Origin: an uncultured Anaerolineae bacterium
GTDB lineage: Bacteria; Chloroflexota; Anaerolineae; Anaerolineales; Villigracilaceae
DNA length: 64,000 bases
Direction of reading: 5' to 3'
Assembly (NCBI GenBank): GCA_903822545.1
Contig: CAIJPN010000103.1
Location: forward strand, 19,168-83,167
In this document: piece by piece, positions 34,715 through 43,975 of the stretch
How positions within the stretch are numbered: the first letter of the stretch is position 1
Layout of the letters: every line of letters starts with the position of its first letter
Translations under genes and position numbers: made by a program
Notes under the pieces: model-generated
Seen by the model: the letters and a program-made list of their open reading frames with translations, nothing else
What the model was told of the DNA's origin: nothing
The model's database searches: none

Positions 34715-36676
34715 TTATTTGCAGGCTGTTCCGTAGTCAACGTCTTCCACATTCCAATAATCATTGAAAGCCGCCGAGTCTAGCGCGAAGTTACACAGGT
34801 CTGGGCGGGCGGCTGAGACTTTCAATCGATAATAGAGTGGGATGGATGGCAGGTCGTTTGTAAACAATTCTTGGAGTTGGTTCTGGGTTTGGGCATATTC
34901 TGGCGAATCTGGTAGCAAGCGCCCGGCACGCTGGCACAGCATATCGAAATCAGCATTTTTGTAGCCAGAAACATTTACCCCGATCCACTTATTCGCTACA
35001 GCAGGAATTTGATCAGCGGCAAACCAGGCACAAGGTGGCTGACCGTCCGAGCTGCCAATAGCATAAGCAGCCAGATCAAACTTCCGGCCAAACAGAAGCC
35101 CAACCGGGCCGGAAGCATAAAACTCTTCGGGGGAAAAATACTGCGTGGTAACCTGGATTCCGCATTGGCCCAGTGACTGACTCAAAATCTCGCTGACCTG
35201 GCGGCGCTGGATGGCGGATGTGCTCGAATACGTGATCATAAACTGCGTCCCCACTGGAACACCTACCACATTTTGGGCTTTGAGCGGGGTGGCGGGGTTT
35301 TTATCATCATCCAGCCATCCGGCTTCTTTTAGCAACTCTGCGCCTTTGAGCGGATCAAAGGGATAAATAGCTGCCTGGGCGTAGGAATAAAGCGTATCGG
35401 GAGGCAGGTATGATGTAGGCACGCTCGAGTAACCCTGGAGCACTTCAGAGATAACTTTTTCTCGGTCCAGGCAATATGCAAAAGCCTGGCGAACACGCAC
35501 ATCAGCAAAAAAGTCTGGTCGGTCGCCGAACAGGATGTTGTAGCCATCATCATAAGAAGCGGGCTGCAGGCCAAAATCGAGACGTTCCAGCAGCGAGGTA
35601 GGAGCCACCAGGAGTTGGATCTGTTCGTTGCGCTCCATTTCAGTCAGCAGTGCAAGCTGCCCGTCGATGCGCAGGCTGGGGTCGAGAATATCGCATTGTT
35701 TGCTGGTTATGGCACTGATGCCGCTTTCGGCATCTTTGAGAAAGGTAAAAACGAGATAATCCATGCGCGGCAGGCCGAATTCGGCGCGGAAGTAGTTGGG
35801 GTTGCGGAATAATTTAACATACTGCCCCGGAACATATTCCTGCAAAGCAAATGGCCCCCACCCCAGGGCGGGGCGGGTGGAAATGTCGGATTTTGCCAGG
35901 TCTGCGGCAATCACCTGCCCCCAGGCATGACGTGGCAGGGGCGACCAAAAATTATCGGTATAGGATGGGTCGATGAATCCGGGTTTGCTCCACCACTGGG
36001 TGGTGGCATCATCCAGCATCTCATAGCTTTGGGTGCGGTTGACCAGGTACTTCGAGCCAGGTGTCTGCGGGTCAGATGCCAATTCATAGGCGTAGAGTGA
36101 ATCGTCGGCGGTCAAGGGAGAACCATCTGACCATTTCAGGTTGGGCAGCAGTCGATATGTGATGATAAGTTGATCCATCGAAACTTCGCTGCGGCCATCG
36201 TACGTGACGGCGCAGTTCTCATCCACACACCCGCTCGGCAGGATGATTGTACCTAAATCTAACAGCACAGGGTTGCCAGAAATGTCCACAACCGGTTGCC
36301 CGCGCTTGACCTTGACCGGGACGATCTGCGCATCGCCATTTTCGATGCTGGGGAGACTGGCCAGGATGACTGGCCGGTCGCCATCGATAAAATTATCCAC
36401 CGGGCCATCGTAAATTGCAGCGAGGATGGCTTTGGCCGCCGGGTTGAGATTATCCAGCGGGTAGAAGCTGTTGGGTTCTTGGCCCAGGCAAATGGTGAGT
36501 GAGCGAGGTTCATACACAACTGGTGTTGGTGAAAGCGTGGCTTCGGGGGTGTTTTCAGGCTGTTGGTTCGTCTCTGCTGTACTGGTAGGGGTGGCTGCAC
36601 CTGAGGGTAATGCGCAAGCTGCGAGGATGATGGAAAAAATAACAAGAAGAGGGATGATTGTTTTGGTCAATTTCAT
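34715..36676 (-). CDS. Family 5 solute-binding lipoprotein (peptide/oligosaccharide)
   Basis: A 653-aa binding protein with lipobox LAAC and a Ser/Thr/Pro-rich linker to about residue 55. The SBP_bac_5 words 'NLKWSDGSPLTADDSLYAYEL', 'LGWGPFALQEYVPGQYVKLFRNPNY' and 'FADVRVRQAFAYCLDREKV' are recognisable in outline. It contains many Cys (CVDENC, CAWF, ending NFALDS...GTACK), possibly disulfides. It lies downstream of the permease operon after a strong terminator and so may be a separately expressed alternative receptor. GGAGA lies before the start. Confidence 0.9.
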   Translation of the reverse strand: MKLTKTIIPLLVIFSIILAACALPSGAATPTSTAETNQQPENTPEATLSPTPVVYEPRSLTICLGQEPNSFYPLDNLNPAAKAILAAIYDGPVDNFIDGDRPVILASLPSIENGDAQIVPVKVKRGQPVVDISGNPVLLDLGTIILPSGCVDENCAVTYDGRSEVSMDQLIITYRLLPNLKWSDGSPLTADDSLYAYELASDPQTPGSKYLVNRTQSYEMLDDATTQWWSKPGFIDPSYTDNFWSPLPRHAWGQVIAADLAKSDISTRPALGWGPFALQEYVPGQYVKLFRNPNYFRAEFGLPRMDYLVFTFLKDAESGISAITSKQCDILDPSLRIDGQLALLTEMERNEQIQLLVAPTSLLERLDFGLQPASYDDGYNILFGDRPDFFADVRVRQAFAYCLDREKVISEVLQGYSSVPTSYLPPDTLYSYAQAAIYPFDPLKGAELLKEAGWLDDDKNPATPLKAQNVVGVPVGTQFMITYSSTSAIQRRQVSEILSQSLGQCGIQVTTQYFSPEEFYASGPVGLLFGRKFDLAAYAIGSSDGQPPCAWFAADQIPAVANKWIGVNVSGYKNADFDMLCQRAGRLLPDSPEYAQTQNQLQELFTNDLPSIPLYYRLKVSAARPDLCNFALDSAAFNDYWNVEDVDYGTACK

Positions 36677-36750
36677 TTTGGAATCTCCGGCAAACCAGTT
36701 GATGTTGTTTTACCCTTAGATAATACACCAAAAACTGTACGGGGCGCAAA

Positions 36751-36794
36751 AAAAATCATCCCTCCGGTAAGGGAAGCGCCGGGGGATGATTTTT
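36751..36794 (-). terminator. Terminator of the peptide ABC operon
   Basis: AAAAATCATCCCTCCGG pairs with CCGGGGGATGATTTTT (one bulge). On the minus strand the stem is followed by TTTTTTTGCG. It lies 19 bp after the permease stop. Confidence 0.85.
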
Positions 36795-36812
36795 ACAAGG
36801 TCGATGCGAGGA

Positions 36813-37856
36813 TTATGAGCGCCCGCGCATACGGGGATCAAGCACATCGCGCAGGGCATCGCCGAGCAAGTTCCAGCCGAGAACATAGAGTACCAGGGCA
36901 ACGCCCGGCCATACCACGATGTACCAGTAGGTGCCGAGGCTGGTGATCCAGGAGCGGGCAAAGCTGAGCAGCTGGCCCCAGTCTGCATAACCGATGTCGG
37001 TGCCGATGCCGAGGAAGCTGAGCGCGGCAAAACTCAGCACGTAGGTGCCGACATCTAATGATGCAATCACCAGGGTAGGGAAGATGGCGTTCGGCAGGAT
37101 GTGGGTGAACATGATACGGCTGTCTTTGACGCCGATCACGCGCGCGGCCAGCACGTAATCACGTTCGCGCACCGAGAGGATGTCGCCGCGCACCAGGCGT
37201 GAATAGCCCATCCACCCAAATGCGATAAGCGCAATTACCGTTGGTATTACGCTGCGCCCAAGTTTTGGAATGAGCACGGCAGCCAGGATGAGCGCTGCCA
37301 TGATGAATGGCAGGGTCAGGAAAACATCGACGATGCGCATCAGGATGTTATCTAGCAGGCCGCCATAATAGGCTGAAACGGTACCGATGAGGACGCCGAG
37401 CAGCAAGGTTACTGATGTAATCAGGATACCGGTCCAGAAGGCAGTGCGGGTGCCCCAAATGACACCATAGAAAATATCCCACTGGCCGCTGGCGGTGCCC
37501 ATCAGGTGTACCCATTTATCAGTTCCCATGATGGGTTTCCACCAGAACGGCAGGGGTGGGGGCAGGCGGCGCCATTCAGTCATGGGTGGTTTGGGGTCGG
37601 GGCTAAAGCCATCGCGCGGGATTTTGTAGGGATTCTGGTTGGGCAGGGGCGGGGCAATCAACGGGGCGGCAATCGCGATAAAGGCGAAAAGGGTGATCAA
37701 GAACAGCCCGGCGATGGATGCCGGTGTAGTGAGCAGCCCGCGCAGGATTCGATAATATTCTGGGCCGAGGAAACGTTCGACACGGCCAATTTTGCGCATG
37801 TTGATGCTGTCAGCCAGGACATTTGGTGCCGGGGAGGCGGTTTCAGGTTGGGCCAT
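36813..37856 (-). CDS. Peptide/oligosaccharide ABC permease (DppC/OppC type)
   Basis: A 347-aa permease. The N-terminal region includes an OppC_N helix, then an extended loop of about 70 residues with 'MGTDKWVHLMGTASGQWDIFYGVIWGTR' in outline. The coupling loop is 'RERDYVLAARVIGVKDSRI' followed by HILPNAIFPT. The C-terminus 'DALRDVLDPRMRGRS' is typical. AAGGAT precedes the start at 37856; a start 9 codons earlier has none. It is the last gene of the operon, 10 bp after its partner. Confidence 0.93.
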   Translation of the reverse strand: MAQPETASPAPNVLADSINMRKIGRVERFLGPEYYRILRGLLTTPASIAGLFLITLFAFIAIAAPLIAPPLPNQNPYKIPRDGFSPDPKPPMTEWRRLPPPLPFWWKPIMGTDKWVHLMGTASGQWDIFYGVIWGTRTAFWTGILITSVTLLLGVLIGTVSAYYGGLLDNILMRIVDVFLTLPFIMAALILAAVLIPKLGRSVIPTVIALIAFGWMGYSRLVRGDILSVRERDYVLAARVIGVKDSRIMFTHILPNAIFPTLVIASLDVGTYVLSFAALSFLGIGTDIGYADWGQLLSFARSWITSLGTYWYIVVWPGVALVLYVLGWNLLGDALRDVLDPRMRGRS

Positions 37857-37866
37857 GTTTTTATCC

Positions 37867-38928
37867 TTAAGAAATACGCACACGCGGATCGATAAAGCCG
37901 TAGATCACATCCACCATCAGGTTGGCGAGAATCAATACGAAGCCGTTGAACAGGGCAAAGCCAAGCGTGGTGACCACATCAAGCTGGGATGCGGCGGCGG
38001 CGGCGGCAGAACCAATCCCAGGGTAGGTAAACACGGTTTCAGTAATCACCACTCCACCCAAAAGGCCAACTACCTGGAAACCAGCCAGCGTGGTAATTGG
38101 GATGAGAGCGTTGGGGCGGGCGTGTTTGTTGACGACATCGCTCTCACGCAGGCCTTTGGCGCGGGCCGTGGTGACGTATTCCTGGCGAAGGGTTTCGAGC
38201 ATGGAGGAGCGTGTGACGCGCAGGAAAGTTGCCCAGTTGATGTAAGAAAGGGTCAAGATTGGCAAGACCAGGTGTTTGATGGCATCGACAAAGATGTCAA
38301 AACGCCCATTGAGCAAGGCATCCACGGTAATCAGGGATGTGATCTGCCGGAAAGAGCCGCTAAAAATCTCCTGGTTGACCCAGTCGGATACGCGCCCAGG
38401 GGGGAACCATTGCAGGTTAGCATAAAAAATCATCAGCACCAGCAGCCCAAACACGAAGGTGGGGAAAGATGTACCCACGATGCTGAATACACGCGCGGCC
38501 TGGTCAAACCAGCCGTTATGATGAACAGCCGCCTGCACCCCCAGCCACAGGCCAATCCCTATGATGGGAAAAACACTCCACAGCGCCAGTTCCAGCGTTG
38601 CTGGGAAGCGCACTTTGATCAAGTCAATCACCGGTTGGGTGCCGACACGTGACCAACCAAAATTTCCCTGAAGGATGCCAGGGCGAAACTCATCATCTGC
38701 TACCTGGAAACCAACTAACCAGCGCCAGTATTGCACATACATGGGCTGGTCGAAACCATAGCGCCGGATAATTCCTTCGACAACATTCTCATTTTTGGGA
38801 ATATCACGAACGTATAGGGCCGAACGCTCCACCGGGCTGAGGAATTGCAGCATCCCAAAGATCATAGCTGTGACACCAAACAAGAGGATGGGCAATAGCA
38901 AAAGTCGGCGAATAATATAAGCTGTCAT
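37867..38928 (-). CDS. Peptide/oligosaccharide ABC permease (DppB/OppB type)
   Basis: A 353-aa permease starting 'MTAYIIRRLLLLPILLFGV', the usual DppB N-terminus. The coupling loop is 'RQEYVTTARAKGLRESDVV' followed by HARPNALIPI. 'VITETVFTYPGIGSAAAAAAS' carries an alanine run. AGGTGA lies before the chosen ATG. It pairs with the DppC-type permease, and the two ATPases are encoded upstream in the same direction. Confidence 0.93.
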   Translation of the reverse strand: MTAYIIRRLLLLPILLFGVTAMIFGMLQFLSPVERSALYVRDIPKNENVVEGIIRRYGFDQPMYVQYWRWLVGFQVADDEFRPGILQGNFGWSRVGTQPVIDLIKVRFPATLELALWSVFPIIGIGLWLGVQAAVHHNGWFDQAARVFSIVGTSFPTFVFGLLVLMIFYANLQWFPPGRVSDWVNQEIFSGSFRQITSLITVDALLNGRFDIFVDAIKHLVLPILTLSYINWATFLRVTRSSMLETLRQEYVTTARAKGLRESDVVNKHARPNALIPITTLAGFQVVGLLGGVVITETVFTYPGIGSAAAAAASQLDVVTTLGFALFNGFVLILANLMVDVIYGFIDPRVRIS

Positions 38929-38963
38929 ACAAATCACCTGGTTTCTATAAGGTAAGTCTTGCG

Positions 38964-39047
38964 CACAGATTGGCGTTTGAGCGGCTCAAGCGCCAATCTG
39001 TGGGTAAAACCACAGGAAAGGGGCAGGGGCCGGCATGGCCCCTGCCC
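38964..39047. terminator. Two consecutive hairpins between binding protein and permease genes
   Basis: Hairpin one: CACAGATTGGCGTTTGAG pairs with CTCAAGCGCCAATCTGTG across a 3-nt loop (18 bp, 38964-39002). Hairpin two: GGGCAGGGGCC / GGCCCCTGCCC (39021-39047), 15 bp after the binding protein stop. Neither has a strong T-run, so they most likely protect the binding protein mRNA and lower permease expression. Confidence 0.65.
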
Positions 39048-39062
39048 AGGAATGTTCAGGAA

Positions 39063-41378
39063 TTACTTCTTGGACAACTGGTAGTAGTTGAAGCCAGGAG
39101 TAATCGGGTTGGAATAGAAGCCTTCCACCCAACGCTGTTCGTAATGGCGGCCAGTGGCGACAGCCATGATGATCTGCGGGGCGAGATCGAAGATCTTCTG
39201 GTTAAGTTCTTTGTAGATGACATCGCGCTTGGCCGGATCGGGTTCAGCAACACCAGCGTTGATGAGTTCCTTCAGCTCAGCCTTGGCGTCAGCGGGCAGG
39301 TTCTGGCGGCTACCATAGGTGCCGAGAACGTAGGGCTGGTACCAGTTATGCGGGTCATGAATATCTTCAACCCAGCCGGAGAAGAACACAGGCAGGTTCT
39401 TGGCGCGCTGGTTGCGCAGGAAGGTCGGCCACGGCATGCCAACGATTTCGATCTGGAACTTGTCGTTGACGGTTGCGATATTGCCAGCCAGGATTTCAGC
39501 AACAGTCTGGCGGACGGTGTTACCGGTGTTATAGGCAACCTGCATACGGAAGCCGGTCGTCCAGACATCGCCTTCGGGGTCGTCGCCAGCAGCGATGCCG
39601 TCTTTGTCGAGATCAGCGGCCTTGAATTCAGCGGCGCATTTGTCAGCATCAAAGCTGTAGTGCGGGCCATCTGATTCATACCCGGGCATGCCAGGCAGGC
39701 CAACACCAATGGACTGGAAGGCTTCGCCAGCCAATGCATCCTGGATATAGAGATCCCAGTCGAAGCAGTAGTTGAAAGCGCGGCGGATGTGAACATCCGA
39801 GAAGAAGTCAGCCGGGATACCATTGCCATCAAGTTTGCCCGAACCAAGCAGCGGGTTGGGGGATTCTTCAGATGTGGAAATCTTGAAGGTCATGAAAGCA
39901 TCGGTGCGGGAGACCGAGGGAGAACCTTTGAAGAGGCGGAAGGGCTGGTTGCTGGAAGAAACGCAAGCATCGTAGTCGTTTTTGTCGAGGTTGTACATGC
40001 AGAGTTCGCCAACCATCGGGTCGACCTGGGCGATATCTGTGCGGTTAACCGATGCGAAATCGGCATCACCAGCCTGGAGCATGGCGAAGCGCGTGCCCCA
40101 CTCATCAACTTTCTTGATCACAATGCGCTCGAGCGCCGCGGGGCCAGTCTTGCCACCGGGGAACAGCGGTTCTTTAACCCAATAGTTGGGGTTGCGGACG
40201 AGCACAAGTTCCTGGCCCTTGGTCCAATGATCGAACATGAAGGGGCCAGTGCCATTCATTTTTTCATTGAATGGGTTGCTTTCAGAAGTAATGCCATAAT
40301 ACTTATGCCAGGTAGCCGGATCGCCATCCCAACCACCGTTGGCAATGGTCCAATCCTTATCCATAATACCGCCCCAGAAGTTCGCAAGGGTCGGCAAGAA
40401 GGGGCCCCAGGCCTGGGCGAGGTTGAAAGTCACAGTGCCAGCGGCATCGTCGGCAACAACAGCGGCCATCGCCATTTCACCGATTTCTTTCGCCAGAGCC
40501 GGGTCGATTTTGGCCATGCCAGCCGCATCATCATAGAGGGCATAGGCATCGCCGCCTTCGGCAGCAAAAAGCATGTCGAGAGCAGCTGTCTTAATGGCGT
40601 CTTTCTTGGCGGCATCGTCAGCAGCAGTCGCAAGGCCAGCGATCATCTCGTTGACAGCGGTCACATTCTCTTCAACAGCCAGGGTGGCAGCAGCGTCAAC
40701 CGCAAAGCCAGACAGGCCGTTATAGTAAGTAACCAGGTCGGTGAACAAGGTGCCAAAAGCAGTCGCATCGAAGGCAGCCAGATCGGCAGCGCCAGCGAGA
40801 GCGGCAGCTTTTTCTTCAGCTTTGGCAGAGAGTTTGTCACCAACAATGGCGGCCATATCATCCACACCAATACCAAAGAATGGCTCGGTCATCAGCCACT
40901 GCGGGGAGCCTGTTCCGCCCTGAAGAACGCCACGCTGGAAAGTGTAAGCAACGTCAGAGGGGGTCAGGTCAGCGCCATCATGGAATTTGATACCAGTGCG
41001 GATCTTGAAGGTCACGCTCTTGCCATCAGCCGAGATGCCGCCATTGGCAACAGAGGGAACTTCCAGCGCCAGCATCGGCACAAAGGTGGTGGGTTTTTCA
41101 CGTTCGTAGGTGATCAGGGTGTCATAAACATTGGCGATGATTTCGCCGCCAGATGTTTCATAATCCAGCGCCGGATCAAGTGTTTCGGGTTCACCAAAGA
41201 CAACGTTGACAAGTGTTGTCGGATCCTTGGATTTAAATTCGGCAGGGGGCGCAGCAGTGGGGGTCACTTCTACGATCTGTGTCTGGACAACAGTTTGCGG
41301 GGCAGCAGGCGCACCGCAGGCGGCCAGCAACATGCTGGCAACAATAAGCAGGCTCAAAACAGCAAATAACTTACGCAT
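39063..41378 (-). CDS. Family 5 solute-binding lipoprotein with large Ala-rich insertion
   Basis: A 771-aa receptor with lipobox LAAC (Cys21). The family words 'FGEPETLDPALDYETSGGEII' and 'KFHDGADLTPSDVAYTFQRG' open lobe I, and 'SDVHIRRAFNYCFDWDLYI' opens lobe II. Between residues about 173 and 306 is a segment of some 130 residues, very rich in Ala and Asp, with helical heptad-like spacing; it is not in the usual fold and explains the extra length. The start at 41378 is fixed by AGGAGAAG. The gene sits between the two ATPase genes and the two permease genes, so it is the operon's main receptor. Confidence 0.92.
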   Translation of the reverse strand: MRKLFAVLSLLIVASMLLAACGAPAAPQTVVQTQIVEVTPTAAPPAEFKSKDPTTLVNVVFGEPETLDPALDYETSGGEIIANVYDTLITYEREKPTTFVPMLALEVPSVANGGISADGKSVTFKIRTGIKFHDGADLTPSDVAYTFQRGVLQGGTGSPQWLMTEPFFGIGVDDMAAIVGDKLSAKAEEKAAALAGAADLAAFDATAFGTLFTDLVTYYNGLSGFAVDAAATLAVEENVTAVNEMIAGLATAADDAAKKDAIKTAALDMLFAAEGGDAYALYDDAAGMAKIDPALAKEIGEMAMAAVVADDAAGTVTFNLAQAWGPFLPTLANFWGGIMDKDWTIANGGWDGDPATWHKYYGITSESNPFNEKMNGTGPFMFDHWTKGQELVLVRNPNYWVKEPLFPGGKTGPAALERIVIKKVDEWGTRFAMLQAGDADFASVNRTDIAQVDPMVGELCMYNLDKNDYDACVSSSNQPFRLFKGSPSVSRTDAFMTFKISTSEESPNPLLGSGKLDGNGIPADFFSDVHIRRAFNYCFDWDLYIQDALAGEAFQSIGVGLPGMPGYESDGPHYSFDADKCAAEFKAADLDKDGIAAGDDPEGDVWTTGFRMQVAYNTGNTVRQTVAEILAGNIATVNDKFQIEIVGMPWPTFLRNQRAKNLPVFFSGWVEDIHDPHNWYQPYVLGTYGSRQNLPADAKAELKELINAGVAEPDPAKRDVIYKELNQKIFDLAPQIIMAVATGRHYEQRWVEGFYSNPITPGFNYYQLSKK

Positions 41379-41471
41379 TTTCTTCTCCTCACAAGATTGG
41401 AATTGATAGGTTAAAACTACTGATACAAAACAGGGGTTATTTTTGTGAGAAATCACCTCCTTCCAAGGGAT

Positions 41472-42455
41472 TTATGCTACCAAGTGACAGGCCACAAAAT
41501 GTCCCGGTTTGGCTTCACGCCATTCGGGTTGTTTTTCATCGCAAACACCCTTTTTGGCAATTGGGCAACGTGTGCGGAAGCGGCAGCCAGAGGGCGGGTT
41601 GACCGGTGAAGGCACATCCCCTTCCAGGATAACCCTGCGGCGCTGTTCTTCGGCCACCGGATCAGGAATCGGCACAGCCGAAAGCAGGGCCTGCGAATAC
41701 GGGTGCAGCGGGTCGGCATACAACGTATTGCGGTCAGCCAGCTCCACCATAATACCCAGGTACATCACCGCCACACGATCACTAATATGGCGCACCATCG
41801 AGAGATCATGGGCGATGAACAGGTAGGTCAGTCCAAATTGCTTTTGCAGGTCTTCCAACAGATTAACCACCTGCGCCTGGATAGAAACATCCAGCGCAGA
41901 GATGGGCTCATCACAAACAATAAAGGATGGCTGGAGCGCCAGGGCGCGGGCGATACCGATACGTTGGCGTTGTCCACCCGAAAATTCATGCGGGTAACGG
42001 GATGCAAAACCAGGGCTTAAACGCACCAACTCAAGCAGTTCCGCCACCCGATCCTGAATTTCCCTCGGCGTGGCAGCATTATGCACCATCAACGGCTCAC
42101 CGATGATTTCGCCCACTGTCATACGAGGGTTCAGGCTGGCATACGGGTCCTGGAAAATCATCTGCATCTTGCGGCGCATCTTGCGCAAGTCTTCACCCTT
42201 CATCGTAACGAGGTTGGCGCCATCGAAATGCACATTACCCGAGGTGGGCTTATAAAGCTGCAAAATAGTGCGCCCGGCTGTGGATTTACCACACCCCGAT
42301 TCACCGACCAGCCCCAGGGTTTCACCAGGAAAAACTTCAAAAGAAATCCCATCCACCGCATGAACCGCACCTACCTGGCGCTGGAACACCCCACGGTAGA
42401 TGGGAAAATATTTAACGAGATTTTCAACCTTGAGCAAAGCGACTTTTTCAGCCAT
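41472..42455 (-). CDS. Peptide ABC transporter ATPase (OppF/DppF type)
   Basis: A 327-aa ATPase. Walker [11 protein letters not shown]-loop [12 protein letters not shown], signature [15 protein letters not shown], Walker [13 protein letters not shown] and H-loop IAHDLSMV are all intact. The C-terminal oligopeptide extension carries a [4Fe-4S]-type or zinc Cys set in '[20 protein letters not shown]'. It starts 2 bp after the stop of the OppD-type gene; the pair forms the motor for the two permeases encoded downstream. Confidence 0.95.
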   Translation of the reverse strand: MAEKVALLKVENLVKYFPIYRGVFQRQVGAVHAVDGISFEVFPGETLGLVGESGCGKSTAGRTILQLYKPTSGNVHFDGANLVTMKGEDLRKMRRKMQMIFQDPYASLNPRMTVGEIIGEPLMVHNAATPREIQDRVAELLELVRLSPGFASRYPHEFSGGQRQRIGIARALALQPSFIVCDEPISALDVSIQAQVVNLLEDLQKQFGLTYLFIAHDLSMVRHISDRVAVMYLGIMVELADRNTLYADPLHPYSQALLSAVPIPDPVAEEQRRRVILEGDVPSPVNPPSGCRFRTRCPIAKKGVCDEKQPEWREAKPGHFVACHLVA

Positions 42456-42457
42456 AA

Positions 42458-43447
42458 CTAACGGGCCCTCCCCGTTTTAACATCTGCCCAGCACGCCACG
42501 CGATGATCCGGGCCAACTGTTTCCAAGACAGGATTTTCCTTCCAGCAGCGATCCATGGCCCATTTACAGCGCGGAGAAAATGGACAGGCCGTTGGTTTGT
42601 TATACAAGACAGGCGGCAGGCCATCAATCGAGAATAAACGCTGGCGTTCCTGCTCATCGATGCGCGGCAGGCTGCCCAGTAAGCCGATGGTATAGGGATG
42701 TTTTGGATTGGCGTATAGCTCTTTAACAAAAGCTTCTTCAATAATAAACCCGCCATACATCACAATGACACGCTGCGCCAGCCCCGCCACGATACCCAGA
42801 TCGTGCGTAATCCAGATAATAGTCATGCCCAATTCGTCGCGCAGGCGCTTGACCAGTTCAATGATCTGGGCCTGGATGGTCACATCCAGCGCTGTGGTCG
42901 GCTCATCCGCAATCAGGATTTGCGGGTTGCAGGCCAGGGCCATGGCAATCATCACACGCTGGCGCATCCCACCCGAAAACTGGTGCGGATAATCGGCCAG
43001 GCGCTCTTTGGCATTGGGGATACCCACCATTTCGAGCAGTTCAATCGCGCGGGCGCGAGCCTGTTCCTTGTTCATACCCAGGTGCAGGAGCAGCGGTTCT
43101 GTCAACTGATATTCCACTGTCAGCACCGGGTTGAGCGATGTCATCGGGTCCTGGAAAATCATCGCGATCTGCGCGCCGCGCACATGCCGAATTTCCTCGT
43201 TCGACATCTGCAACAAATCCTGTCCACGATAATAAGCTTTTCCAGCCGTTATTTTTCCCGGTGGGGAAGGGATCAGGCGCAGCACAGACAACATGCTCAC
43301 ACTCTTGCCGCAGCCACTCTCGCCAACCACCCCCAGCGTTTCACCTTCTTTGAGACCAAAGGAAACACCATTGACTGCATAAATAACGCCTTCCGGCGTT
43401 TTGAATTGGGTTTCAAGCCCCTGAACATCCAGCAATAGATCGGGCAT
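42458..43447 (-). CDS. Peptide ABC transporter ATPase (OppD/DppD type)
   Basis: A 329-aa ATPase and the first gene of the operon. Walker [11 protein letters not shown]-loop [12 protein letters not shown], signature [15 protein letters not shown], Walker [13 protein letters not shown] and H-loop ITHDLGIV are all intact. The C-terminal '[19 protein letters not shown]' is the oligopeptide-specific Cys extension. AAAGGA is 8 nt before the ATG at 43447, which is preferred to one two codons earlier (spacing too short). Confidence 0.95.
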   Translation of the reverse strand: MPDLLLDVQGLETQFKTPEGVIYAVNGVSFGLKEGETLGVVGESGCGKSVSMLSVLRLIPSPPGKITAGKAYYRGQDLLQMSNEEIRHVRGAQIAMIFQDPMTSLNPVLTVEYQLTEPLLLHLGMNKEQARARAIELLEMVGIPNAKERLADYPHQFSGGMRQRVMIAMALACNPQILIADEPTTALDVTIQAQIIELVKRLRDELGMTIIWITHDLGIVAGLAQRVIVMYGGFIIEEAFVKELYANPKHPYTIGLLGSLPRIDEQERQRLFSIDGLPPVLYNKPTACPFSPRCKWAMDRCWKENPVLETVGPDHRVACWADVKTGRAR

Positions 43448-43672
43448 CAGCATAATCCTTTATTATGGTATTAGCCTGCACTTCGACAACAAGTCGAAAA
43501 GAACTGGAAAATTATACCCCAAAAGCACCCACCATCGACTTCGCAAGCCGATGGCTCTCCCAAAAATGAAATAGCCCCGATCTCACAAATGTTACCCCCC
43601 AGCACAGGCAGGATTTGCCTCCTGGCACCGAACAGGCTCCTGAATCCCGAAACATTAAAGCCAGATTAAAAC

Positions 43673-43702
43673 CTTGACGCCGGCAAACGCTGGTGATAGA
43701 CT
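43673..43702 (+). promoter_or_regulatory. Candidate promoter of the GNAT cluster
   Basis: TTGACG (43673-43678) and TAGACT (43697-43702) are 18 bp apart. The predicted transcript would start about 33 nt before the leader ORF. The region from 43448 to 43672 shows nothing else recognisable. Confidence 0.45.
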
Positions 43703-43741
43703 CTCGCCCGTACTAAATCTTACAGAAAGGAGACGCACTTC

Positions 43742-43834
43742 ATGGATCAAGTATTTACCACATGCACAGCAAATTGCACCGAATCTGGTGCTGGTTCTGT
43801 CATCCCTTCTTGGAGTGCGCCTATTCGCCGGTAA
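43742..43834 (+). CDS. Candidate 30-aa leader peptide upstream of GNAT genes
   Basis: ATG at 43742 with AAAGGAG 8-9 nt before it, a better ribosome binding site than those of the acetyltransferase genes that follow. It encodes 30 residues: MDQVFTTCTANCTESG, then AGSVIPSWSAPIRR, and stops at TAA 43832-43834. The stop lies about 22 nt before the first of two terminators. The peptide has no hydrophobic segment and no run of one amino acid. Its size, strong ribosome binding site and placement are those of leader peptides that sense ribosome stalling in antibiotic-resistance attenuators. There is no homology evidence. Confidence 0.5.
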   Translation: MDQVFTTCTANCTESGAGSVIPSWSAPIRR

Positions 43835-43855
43835 GAGCCTTTTTCGGTTCATGCA

Positions 43856-43891
43856 GGCCACGGTGCGCTCAAGCCCGTGGCCTTTTTATTT
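43856..43891 (+). terminator. Attenuator terminator 1
   Basis: GGCCACGG (43856-43863) pairs with CCGTGGCC (43875-43882) across an 11-nt loop and is followed at once by TTTTTATTT. It is a complete Rho-independent terminator between the leader ORF and the first GNAT gene. Confidence 0.8.
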
Positions 43892-43899
43892 GCATCTTG

Positions 43900-43930
43900 C
43901 GGCCAGGGGCGCGTCCCGTGGCCGTTTTTT
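43900..43930 (+). terminator. Attenuator terminator 2
   Basis: CGGCCAGGG (43900-43908) pairs with CCCGTGGCCG (43915-43924, one bulged G) and is followed by TTTTTT (43925-43930). Its arms are near copies of those of terminator 1, so the left arm of 1 can pair with the right arm of 2, giving a possible alternative fold. Confidence 0.8.
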
Positions 43931-43975
43931 GTCCCCTTTCCAGCCTGCCGCTGGAACCAGACAGGAAAAAAGATT

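Noticed and set aside
39789..41369. 526-codon plus-strand frame
   Set aside because: It is antisense to the solute-binding lipoprotein and arises from its Ala-rich, G/C-ending codons.
42440..42480. Frameshift between the two oligopeptide ATPase genes
   Set aside because: Each gene has its own full set of ATPase motifs, start and stop; they are separated by 2 bp as in normal operons.
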